From: Verrucomicrobiota bacterium
GTDB taxonomy: Bacteria > Verrucomicrobiota > Verrucomicrobiia > Chthoniobacterales > UBA10450
Length of the DNA stretch: 9,361 nt
NCBI GenBank assembly: GCA_003218785.1
Contig: QHOM01000201.1
Span: 1-9,361 of the forward strand
Direction: 5' to 3'
The position numbers were made by a program, and so were the translations under genes. Of the stretch, positions 1 through 7,717 are shown piece after piece (within the stretch, counting starts at the first letter, position 1; each line of letters opens with the position of its first letter). Below the pieces are notes generated by a model. It had not been told where the DNA came from and did not search any database. It saw nothing but the letters and a program-made list of their open reading frames with translations.

Positions 1-836
1 TGGCCTGCAATGTTACAAGTTCCAGCAATCTGACCGGTGGAATTGATACTCCACGCGGTTGTCCCTGTCCCACCTGGACAATCAAGCGTTGTGTAGCTGG
101 AGCCGGTCGCAAGGAAGCCGTGCGAGTTGCCATCAACGCCCACAAAGCCGCCAACGATCTGCCCCCGCGCATTGATGCCATTGGCTGCCGTTCCGTCGGG
201 TGCAGCATCGGGAACATCGAACGAAACTATTTGGCCTCGTGCAAACACAAAACCATGGCCCACGGTGGACTGGTCCGTATCCCAATTACCGACGATAATT
301 CCCTGCGGATTAATACCAAAGGGATAGGTGTCAAGCGAGCCCGGATAATCCAGGTGAGCGTAGACGCCGTTCTCGTAAACAAATCCATGTACCGTGAATG
401 CGCCATCCACCCACACACCCACGATCACCCCTGAGCTATTGATGTCGTTTGCTTGAGTCCCAATCGCACCCTCGAAGGGCACATCAAGCGTGGTCAAGAC
501 GCCATTCCGTAGAAGGAAGCCGTGTTCCTGGCCATCATCTCCGAAGTATGCGCCCACGATATCTCCTGGGTTGTTGATGCCACGAGCGACGCTGTTGTGC
601 GTCCCCAATACACCGGTCCGATCCAATGGGATGTAGGTTCCGTTGCTCACCAGGAACGCGTGCCGACCGGGCATGGTATTGTCCGTTCCGACGACTTCCG
701 CGTGGTCGTTAAGCCCGAATGCGCGAGTCACAGTCGCACCCGGATTCTGAAACGGCTTGTAGTCGTACGCGACCTGAGCTGTCGCGTGATAGCACACAAA
801 CACGCATGCAACCAGAATTGAACTTGATAGTTTCAT
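1..836 (-). CDS. Secreted HAF-repeat protein, 3'-truncated by the window edge
   Basis: The reading frame is open from an ATG at 836 to the left edge, giving 278 codons with no stop; the C-terminus lies outside the window. The N-terminus is a signal peptide (hydrophobic residues 6-15, likely cleavage after ATA at 20; an LVAC lipobox-like string at 8-11 makes a lipoprotein possible). The rest is a tandem repeat of about 44 residues. Each unit follows the pattern G-I-N-x-x-G-x-I-V-G, then H-G-F-(L/V), then a short turn ending T-T-L-D-x-P. Copies begin near residues 40, 86, 130, 173, 218 and 262. This is the signature of the 'probable extracellular repeat, HAF family', predicted to form a beta-propeller-like fold; no biochemical role is established. 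The start is fixed by an AGGAGG site four bases upstream. It lies 71 bp after the preceding secreted-protein gene and may be cotranscribed with it. I am sure of the repeat family, unsure of function. Confidence 0.9.
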   Translation of the reverse strand, partial: MKLSSSILVACVFVCYHATAQVAYDYKPFQNPGATVTRAFGLNDHAEVVGTDNTMPGRHAFLVSNGTYIPLDRTGVLGTHNSVARGINNPGDIVGAYFGDDGQEHGFLLRNGVLTTLDVPFEGAIGTQANDINSSGVIVGVWVDGAFTVHGFVYENGVYAHLDYPGSLDTYPFGINPQGIIVGNWDTDQSTVGHGFVFARGQIVSFDVPDAAPDGTAANGINARGQIVGGFVGVDGNSHGFLATGSSYTTLDCPGGTGTTAWSINSTGQIAGTCNIAG

Positions 837-867
837 AGTTCCTCCTCAGTTTTGGCATCGAGTCACA

Positions 868-883
868 GTTTCAATTTTGAAAC
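868..883. repeat. Short inverted repeat upstream of the HAF gene
   Basis: A 16-base near-perfect palindrome (arms GTTTCAA and TTGAAAC around a two-base centre) sits 31 bases before the HAF start codon and upstream of its ribosome binding site. It could be an operator or a weak hairpin between the two secreted-protein genes. There is no T-run after it on either strand, so it is not a standard terminator, and I see no convincing -35/-10 pair nearby. Confidence 0.3.
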
Positions 884-907
884 CGGTATTCCACTAGGCT
901 TCACGAA

Positions 908-1738
908 CTAGGGCCGGGTGATGTGAAAGTGAAAGCGAAAATAGTAGTCGCCTTCATTAACCGTGGAATGCTTGGCGAAGTACACCAGGCGGCCAATGGC
1001 GGCTCCGGGAATCGGGTTGCCATTCACGTCATAACCGGCGGGAATCGGGTTGATATACCAATCGTTGCAACCACCAGCTGACGCCACCGAATTACAAGTG
1101 ACCTGCACAAACGTGGTCTCTGGTTCCCAGTTTGGGCCCGAGTAGATGCGGTACTCATTTCCGTTGCTGTCGTAGAAGTGGGTGATCAGCGGGCATTGAA
1201 AGGTCTGGTTGGCCGTCATCTGGTACATGTTGTTCCAGCCGCCGCTGCCGTTTGAGATCTGCGTACATTTGTCTTCAATGTGAGCAATCACGTTCTTGAT
1301 GGTGAAGGGCGGATTCGGAACGGCCGTGCCGCCGCTTGCCGGTTGAATCGGATTGGCAAAGCTGATGCTGACCGTACGGGTGGTCGAGTTCAGGGTGCCA
1401 AACTGCCAATCACCCCAGATCTGGCGGTTATACCCATTGGTTGTCAGGAAACTGGTCACACCACTGACGCCGTCGAAATAGGAGTCCAGGCCGTCACTCT
1501 GGATATCGGTGATAGTACCGGACGCATCCACGCTGGCAAGGTGGGTAGTGACGGATAGATTGCTGGGCGGTTGGCCTTTCCCCAAAGCGGTGGCGGCAAT
1601 CGCGGTCGCGAGGAAGACCAACAGGAACGAACGCAGTCTGGTGGGCTGCTTCTTCGAATTGTGGTGTTTGTCGTGCGTGTACCCCACTGCCCGGAGCAGC
1701 GGTGAATACAACGGTGTTGAGAATCGGTCCTGCTTCAT
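908..1738 (-). CDS. Secreted protein of unknown family
   Basis: This 276-residue protein has a long basic N-region (about residues 1-36), then a hydrophobic segment (37-52, F-L-L-V-F-L-A-T-A), consistent with export through Sec. The mature part is rich in Asn, Gly, Thr and aromatic residues and looks beta-rich. It has four cysteines at about 158, 182, 215 and 224, enough for two disulfides, as expected outside the cytoplasm. The C-terminus ends in an alternating aromatic strand (Y-Y-F-R-F-H-F-H). I do not recognise the family and assign no function. The frame extends to an ATG at 1801, but that start falls inside a terminator hairpin and has no Shine-Dalgarno. The ATG at 1738 has a perfect AGGAGG five bases upstream, so I use it. 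The gene lies 71 bp before the HAF-repeat gene on the same strand; together they look like a small unit of surface proteins. Confidence 0.8.
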   Translation of the reverse strand: MKQDRFSTPLYSPLLRAVGYTHDKHHNSKKQPTRLRSFLLVFLATAIAATALGKGQPPSNLSVTTHLASVDASGTITDIQSDGLDSYFDGVSGVTSFLTTNGYNRQIWGDWQFGTLNSTTRTVSISFANPIQPASGGTAVPNPPFTIKNVIAHIEDKCTQISNGSGGWNNMYQMTANQTFQCPLITHFYDSNGNEYRIYSGPNWEPETTFVQVTCNSVASAGGCNDWYINPIPAGYDVNGNPIPGAAIGRLVYFAKHSTVNEGDYYFRFHFHITRP

Positions 1739-1742
1739 GTTG

Positions 1743-1748
1743 CCTCCT
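1743..1748 (-). promoter_or_regulatory. Ribosome binding site AGGAGG of the 276-residue secreted protein
   Basis: Perfect AGGAGG on the minus strand, five bases before the ATG at 1738. It decides the start against the longer in-frame ATG at 1801, which lies in the terminator hairpin. Confidence 0.75.
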
Positions 1749-1774
1749 GTTGAACTGCGTTTTTTGCCGCGCGC

Positions 1775-1817
1775 AAAACAAAAAGGCCGCCGCACCGGCA
1801 ATGCCGGCGTGACGGCC
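1775..1817 (-). terminator. Rho-independent terminator ending the sigma/CHAT/FG-GAP operon
   Basis: On the minus strand a G+C-rich hairpin has two 15-base arms (about 12 of 15 positions pair as Watson-Crick, plus one G-U), a three-base ATT loop, and the immediately following tract TTTTTGTTTT. This is the classic layout of an intrinsic terminator. It lies about 75 bases after the stop of the DUF2292-like ORF, so it plausibly ends the long upstream operon. It is also only about 37 bases before the start codon of the next gene, so it could act as a leader attenuator for read-through into that gene. The plus strand has no T-run after the hairpin. Confidence 0.7.
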
Positions 1818-1845
1818 TCCGTGGATACGGTCAGCCTAAATACGC

Positions 1846-1874
1846 ATCACGCAGAACTGAGACGTGATCAGTTC
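1846..1874. repeat. Two interlocking inverted repeats in the operon trailer
   Basis: Two inverted repeats interlock. One has arms ATCACG (1846-1851) and CGTGAT (1863-1868). The other has arms GAACTGA (1854-1860) and TCAGTTC (1868-1874). They cannot easily form together, since connecting loops are very short. The segment 1847-1852 can also pair with 1807-1812 in the terminator stem. The site lies 17 bases after the DUF2292-like stop. It may be an operator or alternative RNA folds; no known riboswitch consensus is recognised. Confidence 0.3.
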
Positions 1875-1891
1875 CGATATTCCTTGCTCAG

Positions 1892-2095
1892 CTACGGACT
1901 AAACTTAATCTTCCTTGTCGTGACCTCCGCGGTCATGGGCAATCCGTCCTGGATCTTGAGCTTTTCGATCTCGCCGTGGCCCAGCTCAGCGCAGTAGCGC
2001 ATCAGGCGCACCCATGCTGGGTGGACGGAAGCGTACGCTCTGGGTGCGCTACTAGCCGGCGCTAAGTCCAGGTTCGTTCTCGCCATCTCAGCCAT
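1892..2095 (-). CDS. Small DUF2292-like protein
   Basis: This 67-residue ORF begins nine bases after the FG-GAP gene stop. A GGGAG Shine-Dalgarno overlaps that stop codon and sits five bases before the ATG, which favours translational coupling. The N-terminal 25 residues are low-complexity (Ala, Ser, Pro). The C-terminal half has a helix (W28-L38), a G-H-G-E-I-E strand, then K-I-Q-D-G-L-P, and ends E-V-T-T-R-K-I-K-F. That order (helix, strand, IQDG turn, strand ending in a basic K-I-K/R-F) matches the small DUF2292 family, known only as short bacterial proteins of unknown function. I infer family membership by eye from this pattern. There is no signal peptide, so it should be cytoplasmic, unlike its exported upstream neighbour. 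The terminator follows. It could be a chance ORF, but its ribosome site and conserved-looking tail argue against that. Confidence 0.6.
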   Translation of the reverse strand: MAEMARTNLDLAPASSAPRAYASVHPAWVRLMRYCAELGHGEIEKLKIQDGLPMTAEVTTRKIKFSP

Positions 2096-2104
2096 TTCGG
2101 CTCC

Positions 2105-3826
2105 CTAGTTCTTCTTGTAGACGTACACCTGCCCCGCCTGCGATGTTGTGCCCACGTCTTGCAGATGTGCGCCAACGAGGAGAAACGGATATCCAGGCAC
2201 GACGGCGACGCCATAACCGAACGAGAACTGGCTCGAGCCTGCCAAGGATGGCGGTTCGAACACATAACTCGGGTATTGCGAAGCAGCAAAGGGAGAGGTG
2301 AACAAGTGCACCGCTCCAACTCCTCCCCCTATAGACGAGCACGATGAACCATCGCTGGCGTTCGGCGTGCCGACCGCGATGGCTCCTACCGCCAGCATGT
2401 CACCGACATCGGAGTTGGGAGCTGCCCAGCTATATGCCAGGCCGGTGGCTGGCAGCAGTTGATTTGTGTAAGTTGCGCCTGGATGAACATTGCCAGCAAA
2501 AATCAGCGCTCGAGCCGTAGTGTCGCTGCCTGAAAACTGGTCGCCCGTGATTACTACCAGGTCAGGAGAGCCGTCTACGTTGACATCTGCAATCCCCAAT
2601 CCCTCTCCGAAGTTCGGCCCTGGCCCCGAGAGCGTGAAATAATTGGATTGCGAAGCCGGGTAAGGGAAAACGTACACTAGACCGTTTGTGTTGGCGTATT
2701 TTGCTCCAACAACCAACTCATTGCCCGGATTGCCATCAATGTTCCCAACGGCAACTCCTCCACCATAAAGTCCCCCACCAAAACTTGACGCTTGGCTGCC
2801 AGTCGGATCCTGGATTTTCTGGGTGTAAATTACTGCGCTGCCTGTGTACTTGAAGATGAACACGGCTGGAATGCTCGTATCCTTTTTGCCGGGAAACGCG
2901 CCGATAACGATCTCATCTTTACCGTCGCCGTCCAAATCGCCTATGGTTACTCCTGCTCCCCAGGAACTTGGCGCCCCCGCGGGCGGTAAAACTTGATACG
3001 CGGTGTAGCTTGGGTTGTAGGAAGGCGCGCCAGTGACGCTACCCACGAACAAGTACGCAACGTCGGAAGGTATTGACATGGCGAAATCGGAGATCCCGTC
3101 GCCGTTCACGTCGCCCGCTGCAGCTTGTGTGGCACGAACTCCGCTCAACACAAGCAGCGGATTCTGCCAGGCCGCGCCGGTGACTGGGTTGGTGCCCTGC
3201 ATCTGTCCGGTTGCGGGATTCAGGAAGAAAACATAAGTCCCCGGAGTGGAACCACTGCTGGAGCCAGAGGTCACGAAGGCCACCAACGTGTCCACCACCC
3301 CGTCACGGTTCAGGTCCAACGGGCGCACACGAATCGAATTGCCCAAGCGCAATGTCGTGATCAGAGCCGCGCCGTTCGGCTGCACCGGGTTGAGTTGAGT
3401 CACGAGCGTGAATCCGTCGGGTGTTCCGCTCGTCCTGCACCCGACAGGGGTTCCTTTGGCAGTCACCGAAAACTTATCGGTGCCTTTGCCGGTGCGGCCA
3501 TCGGTATTGATGACGAGGATGTCAAAGCCTGCGATCACTGCGTCCGCTGCCACGCTAATGTTGGCAGTCAACTGGTTAGACCCCTTAAAAGTGGTGGAAT
3601 TTACCGTGACCCCGCCCGGATTCGTGGTGCCTGTTACGAACCACTGGGCCTTGGCGCCCTTCTTGAATCCATTGCCGGAGATGGTCACGTCCAGGTTGAT
3701 CGTGCCCTGGGGTGCGGCAGTGGGGTTGGCGGAGTCCACCTGAATCTGGGCACTTGCAGGCAGCGTGCCCAGTACTGTAAACAACCCCACAAGTATGAAT
3801 GCCAACGAGTAGCGCTTGGATTTCAT
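2105..3826 (-). CDS. Secreted FG-GAP/VCBS-repeat protein with N-terminal Ig-like domain
   Basis: This 573-residue protein has a clear Sec signal peptide (MKSKR, then hydrophobic 8-20, cleavage after A-S-A at 26). Residues about 28-123 form an Ig/IPT-like domain of the kind common in acidobacterial surface proteins (I-S-G-N-G-F, L-T-A-N-I-S-V, V-I-N-T-D-G). From about 160 onward come FG-GAP repeats with calcium-loop motifs of the D-x-N/D-x-D-G type at 171-179, 239-247, 297-305 and 414-422, and a degenerate one near 364. These usually build an integrin-alpha-like beta-propeller used in adhesion or ligand binding. The final strand ends G-Q-V-Y-V-Y. The frame extends upstream to 3964, but that would overlap the CHAT gene and bury the signal peptide; the ATG at 3826 is used, with only a weak GGGGTG about seven bases upstream. 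It lies 101 bp after the CHAT gene and is probably in its operon. Ligand is unknown. Confidence 0.88.
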   Translation of the reverse strand: MKSKRYSLAFILVGLFTVLGTLPASAQIQVDSANPTAAPQGTINLDVTISGNGFKKGAKAQWFVTGTTNPGGVTVNSTTFKGSNQLTANISVAADAVIAGFDILVINTDGRTGKGTDKFSVTAKGTPVGCRTSGTPDGFTLVTQLNPVQPNGAALITTLRLGNSIRVRPLDLNRDGVVDTLVAFVTSGSSSGSTPGTYVFFLNPATGQMQGTNPVTGAAWQNPLLVLSGVRATQAAAGDVNGDGISDFAMSIPSDVAYLFVGSVTGAPSYNPSYTAYQVLPPAGAPSSWGAGVTIGDLDGDGKDEIVIGAFPGKKDTSIPAVFIFKYTGSAVIYTQKIQDPTGSQASSFGGGLYGGGVAVGNIDGNPGNELVVGAKYANTNGLVYVFPYPASQSNYFTLSGPGPNFGEGLGIADVNVDGSPDLVVITGDQFSGSDTTARALIFAGNVHPGATYTNQLLPATGLAYSWAAPNSDVGDMLAVGAIAVGTPNASDGSSCSSIGGGVGAVHLFTSPFAASQYPSYVFEPPSLAGSSQFSFGYGVAVVPGYPFLLVGAHLQDVGTTSQAGQVYVYKKN

Positions 3827-3927
3827 TTTGCACACCCCACAAGGAGATCGTTCCTGGCCCGCCCAACGCCCGAGCCAAATTTCGCCTTCGTTTACACTAC
3901 ACGGACCGCAGACATAATTTTCCGCAC

Positions 3928-6858
3928 TTAATTTGTTGGCCCGACCATCACGAATGAGGCCCAATAGTACGGATCACGGTAGCGAGCGTCACTGTGTCGT
4001 AGTTCGCGTTGCGCCCGGGCCAGGGCCTCCGCCGGTCCACTCTCAAGCAAATGCTGGTAAAAGCGAACCATCAGAACTCGAGTGGATTCATCGTTGACCG
4101 CCCATAGACTAGCCAGCACATTGTGACCACCCGCATTAAGAAACGCTCGCGTCAAACCCACGAACTCGTCCCCGGCCGGGGTCTCGGTGAAATAACCCTT
4201 GCCCAGCGCCGTTTCGCAGGCGCTCAACGTCACTAGGCGGGCGTGCAACTTCATACCAACGATCTCGTGTAGCTCAAGGCGTCCGTCGTTCTGATCGTCG
4301 GGTTCGAGTTCTAATGCGGAGAGTGACGGAACGTTCCGATTGAGGCTCCCATGGGTTGCAAGGTGCAGGTAATCGTAGTCGGCCGCCACCCGCTTGAACA
4401 GAGTTTTCGTGGCCGCCTTCCCCACTACGACCCGAGAGCCGCGCGGGAACATCTGCCCGATACTGCGGACCTCGGCCGTCGCGTTCGGGAGGTGAGCATC
4501 GGATGGGGCCATGGCAAGCAGCGCCCTGCCGCTGCCGGTTCCAGGCCCTCTCGCCAGAGCTGCAGCGGATGGTAAATAGGCAACCGTAAAATCATCTCCA
4601 AGAAATCGGTCACTACCGGTCGGTAACGCGGCGAATGGCACATAGTTCAGGACGCCATCAGGGACGATCACCAACTGATGAATCTTGCCAAGATAGCCTG
4701 CGGCTTGCAGTGGATCCACCAAAAACCTGCGGAGGCCCCTCGCGGGTTGAACCCATTCGGGGCTTTGCTCCATGATTAAGTCACGAAGTAATTCGGTACG
4801 GGACGACAAGCTCTCTGAAGTGATGAGGACAGGTAGGCCGATGACTAAGGTTGGCGTGATGACCAAGACGCTGACCGCCTGCTTTCCAACCACGTACTCA
4901 ATCAGGGCAGTGTCACGAGGCAGCAAACGCTGAATCTCTGTAGCCGCAGCAATCGTCCACGGATGCGCTCTAGAGTCGGGCGCCGAGTTTCGAGAGTTGT
5001 CCAAAAGCTCCTGATAGTCTCTTTCTGCACGCTCCAGTTCAGCGGAATATAACTCCACAGCCTGTCCACGCCTTTCCTTTCCCGGAAGCGAATACTCCTT
5101 CTGGATTGCGCGGCGAAGACTGCGAATCTGCTCACCGAGTTCGCGAATGCGTTGTTGTGCTCCGGCGTCGTTCACCACAGAAGCACTGGGCCCGAGCTGG
5201 TCAAAATAGGCACGGGCGCGGAGCTTCTCAGAGTAGAAGAACGCATCATATGGCTTGCCGAGCTTTAAGAGGAGTTCGACCAGAGCAACATAAACTTGGT
5301 ATCGGTATTCAATGTAACCGGCGCGGTAACGCTCTTCAGAAATCTGTGACCGGGTCTCCTCGATGATATGTATAGCGTCTTTGTAGGCAGCGATCGCGTC
5401 GTCACTCTTTCCCAGTGCCTCAAGCGTCTGCCCGCGACCATACAGGATTCGCCACCCAAGCTCAGGGTCTCGCAGTTGCTTCTGCAAAGCCGCAGCAGCT
5501 GAGTATTGGTCGAGCGCCTGCTGGAGTTCCGCTTGGGACCTTCGGACTTCGCCTAGCACATATCGGGACAGTGAAATGGCAGGTCGGTTTCCCGAGTGCT
5601 CCGCAATTTGGGTTGCTTCGGACGCGCTCTGCAATGCGGGTCCGTAGTGTTTGCGGTCGAGTTCATTCATCGCGCGCTGCACCAAAGCAGCCGCGGTACC
5701 CTCCTCATCTCCAACGCCTCGAGCGCGTTCCAGTGCCCGTCCAAAATAGGTGTCCGCGGCGTCGTTATTTTTGCGACGGCGTTCAAGATCACCTAATGCA
5801 AGGAGGCTGGTGCTTTCGCCCGATCCATTCCCGATCTTCTGTGCCAATTGCAAGGCGCGCTGAAACTGCATGTCCGCGGCGACGCCGTCACCGAGGAGTT
5901 CATAGAGGCGACCCGTGTCATTCAGTGCTTCTACAAGTTCCCGCTGGAGGCCGGAGCGCTCGTAAACCTGTCCCGCTGCGGCATACTCGTGCAGTGCAGC
6001 GTCGTAGCGGCCCAGCCCGACCAGTGTCGTGCCCTTGCCCTTGTGCCAATCAGCTTCTTCTTTCGGTAAACCGGTCTCCCGTGCAATCTGCAGTGCCCGG
6101 TCAAAGGTGGCTTGCGCTCCATCGACATCACCCATTCCGGCCAAACAGAGCGCAATATTTCCAAGGTCATCGCTGGATGCGGGCTTAAGGCCGAGGCGTT
6201 CGCTGATCTCTAATGCTTGCCGATAATAGGGCAATGCTTCCCTGAACTTTCCTAGCAGTAAGTAAATTCCGCCGATATTGCCCAGCGTGTCGCCCTCTCC
6301 ACGTTCAAAGTGCGATGCCCGATGTAATTCGAGGGCCCGCTGGTATTGCTCAAGGGAGTGCTTGTAGTCGCCCCGTTCATCTAACACGAGGCCAAGATTG
6401 TTGAGTGCCGCCCCTTCCAGTTCTTTGTCGCCAACATTGGAAGCGATCTCGATTGCCTGCTCCAAATGCCCGATTGCGGCAGGGTAATCAGCCAGCTCCC
6501 AGTAGATCAGGCCCAGCTGATTCTGTGTGTTTCCGATTTCGCCGCGATCGCCGAGTTCCTCTTTCATGCGCAAGGCCTGTTGAGCGAATTCCAGAGCTTT
6601 GTCCAGATTTTCCAGTTTGCGGTGGCAATTCGCGATATAACCCAGGGCGACCGCTTCACCATGGCGGTCGTTACTTGACCGGAACATCTTGATCGCTTCC
6701 TCAAATTGTGGGAGTGCTGCCTTTGGACCTTCCTGGGTATAGAGCTGCTTTCCTTTTGTGAGCAATTCCTGGGCTGGTGTTGACGGCGTGGCGGTTTGTG
6801 ACAAAGCGGTACCGGTCAGAAGGATCAAACACCAAACGCACTGGGCAATTGAGTGCAT
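3928..6858 (-). CDS. Exported TPR-CHAT caspase-like protease
   Basis: The 976-residue protein starts with a signal peptide (hydrophobic 8-18, probable cleavage after A-L-S at 20), so the body should lie in the periplasm. Residues about 34-545 are a long array of roughly twelve tetratricopeptide repeats (recurring A-L-x-x-Y/F-x-x-A-L and G-N-I/L-x-x-L pattern), a protein-binding superhelix. A charged coiled-coil stretch covers about 565-622. Residues about 640-975 are a CHAT domain, a clan CD (caspase/separase-like) peptidase. The expected dyad is intact: H836 in H-L-A-T-H-G and C881 in L-S-A-C-E-T-A. Supporting CHAT motifs include V-P-D-G-x-L-N-Y-V-P-F near 732 and L-A-S-L-W-A-V-N-D near 915. 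The ATG is 7 nt after the anti-sigma stop, with no strong Shine-Dalgarno, which suggests translational coupling. Family knowledge supports peptidase activity; the substrate is unknown. The neighbours make the anti-sigma exported domain a candidate (inference). Confidence 0.93.
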   Translation of the reverse strand: MHSIAQCVWCLILLTGTALSQTATPSTPAQELLTKGKQLYTQEGPKAALPQFEEAIKMFRSSNDRHGEAVALGYIANCHRKLENLDKALEFAQQALRMKEELGDRGEIGNTQNQLGLIYWELADYPAAIGHLEQAIEIASNVGDKELEGAALNNLGLVLDERGDYKHSLEQYQRALELHRASHFERGEGDTLGNIGGIYLLLGKFREALPYYRQALEISERLGLKPASSDDLGNIALCLAGMGDVDGAQATFDRALQIARETGLPKEEADWHKGKGTTLVGLGRYDAALHEYAAAGQVYERSGLQRELVEALNDTGRLYELLGDGVAADMQFQRALQLAQKIGNGSGESTSLLALGDLERRRKNNDAADTYFGRALERARGVGDEEGTAAALVQRAMNELDRKHYGPALQSASEATQIAEHSGNRPAISLSRYVLGEVRRSQAELQQALDQYSAAAALQKQLRDPELGWRILYGRGQTLEALGKSDDAIAAYKDAIHIIEETRSQISEERYRAGYIEYRYQVYVALVELLLKLGKPYDAFFYSEKLRARAYFDQLGPSASVVNDAGAQQRIRELGEQIRSLRRAIQKEYSLPGKERRGQAVELYSAELERAERDYQELLDNSRNSAPDSRAHPWTIAAATEIQRLLPRDTALIEYVVGKQAVSVLVITPTLVIGLPVLITSESLSSRTELLRDLIMEQSPEWVQPARGLRRFLVDPLQAAGYLGKIHQLVIVPDGVLNYVPFAALPTGSDRFLGDDFTVAYLPSAAALARGPGTGSGRALLAMAPSDAHLPNATAEVRSIGQMFPRGSRVVVGKAATKTLFKRVAADYDYLHLATHGSLNRNVPSLSALELEPDDQNDGRLELHEIVGMKLHARLVTLSACETALGKGYFTETPAGDEFVGLTRAFLNAGGHNVLASLWAVNDESTRVLMVRFYQHLLESGPAEALARAQRELRHSDARYRDPYYWASFVMVGPTN

Positions 6859-6865
6859 GCTCGAG

Positions 6866-7666
6866 CTACCGAGACGAGGCGAGCGAGAACCTTACTGGGG
6901 CCGACTTTGCTTCTCGACCATTCTCCAGATAAGCGGTGATCCAAACAAAATACGAGTCATCGTTTAATTTGACATCAGCGGGGGGCCGCAGAACCGATCC
7001 CTCCGACTGACTTTCCCAGACCAAGTCGCCCTCTGAAGTGACAACGTGGATCTCGTAGTAACGAGAGTGCGGAACCGTTGTCCACCGGAACTCCAACCGC
7101 TCGCGCGCCACAATGCTGCCCCGGTGCGGCGACACTACGCTCGGCAAGAGGTCAGCGGAGGCGGGTTTCCTCACGATCTCATGAGCTGGTGGACTGAGGG
7201 TTGGTGCTGGTTCGGATTTGGCGATGACGGGAGCGGCGGGGGTAGACGGCGACGGAATAATCAGCTGTTCCGGACTGCGAAGCACAACTGAGGTGATCAC
7301 CAGAAAAGCCGTCCCCGCCATCGCCGCCGCTGGCGCCCAAAGCCAATGCATTCGTGTCGATTTCGCTGGGACCAATGCAACTGCCCGTTGCATCAAGCCA
7401 GGGGGTAAAGACGGCATCTCCCGATCTCGTTGAACCTTGACCAGTTCCGCAACTAGGGTCCGGCAGTACTTGCAATCTGCCAAGTGAGATTCGAGACGGC
7501 TCCTACTGAGGCTGTCCAAAACAGCGTCCAAGTAGGAGGCGATCATCTCATCTGAAGGACACTTCCACCCACGATGAGGCGAGCCTCGATCTTCGTCGCC
7601 AGGCAGGCGTTTAGCGGTCGAATTTTCCTCGGCCATGGTCATCCTAGGGGATCGGACGTCCGGCAT
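6866..7666 (-). CDS. Membrane anti-sigma factor with zinc finger and exported Ig/FN3-like domain
   Basis: This is a 266-residue single-pass protein. The cytoplasmic part carries the zinc-binding anti-sigma (ZAS) signature: C36, then H61-x3-C65-x2-C68, on helices that in this family clamp the partner sigma factor. A transmembrane helix follows at about 108-129. Next is a Pro/Ala/Ser-rich linker (about 135-175). The C-terminal domain (about 178-262) is beta-rich, with F-R-W near 193, Y-Y-E-I-H-V-V, D-L-V-W-E and Y-F-V-W-I-T-A-Y-L, resembling an FN3/Ig-type sandwich outside the membrane. It lies 51 bp after the sigma gene, so the pair forms a sigma/anti-sigma module. The ATG at 7666 has an AGGAG site six bases upstream (7673-7677), which favours it over the internal Met codons at residues 9 and 11. 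What the exported domain senses is not known; it could bind a ligand or be a protease target. Confidence 0.88.
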   Translation of the reverse strand: MPDVRSPRMTMAEENSTAKRLPGDEDRGSPHRGWKCPSDEMIASYLDAVLDSLSRSRLESHLADCKYCRTLVAELVKVQRDREMPSLPPGLMQRAVALVPAKSTRMHWLWAPAAAMAGTAFLVITSVVLRSPEQLIIPSPSTPAAPVIAKSEPAPTLSPPAHEIVRKPASADLLPSVVSPHRGSIVARERLEFRWTTVPHSRYYEIHVVTSEGDLVWESQSEGSVLRPPADVKLNDDSYFVWITAYLENGREAKSAPVRFSLASSR

Positions 7667-7717
7667 GTTTCGCTCCTGATATATTGCACGGACATCATCC
7701 CGAATTTTCCGCGTTCC

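Noticed and set aside
1739..1891. A known riboswitch (for example c-di-GMP) in the leader of the 276-residue gene
   Set aside because: I looked for conserved core strings of common classes and found none; the hairpin with T-run fits an ordinary terminator.
1509..1997. 162-codon plus-strand ORF
   Set aside because: It crosses the secreted-protein gene, the terminator and the DUF2292-like ORF on the opposite strand, with no domain or ribosome site.
3125..3931. 268-codon plus-strand ORF
   Set aside because: It is wholly antisense to the FG-GAP gene and CHAT 3' end, is rich in Arg, His and Cys without domain pattern, and mirrors the strong minus-strand frame.
5415..6188. 257-codon plus-strand ORF
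   Set aside because: It is antisense to the TPR array; the repeated TPR codon pattern creates the open frame. There is no recognisable protein signal in it.
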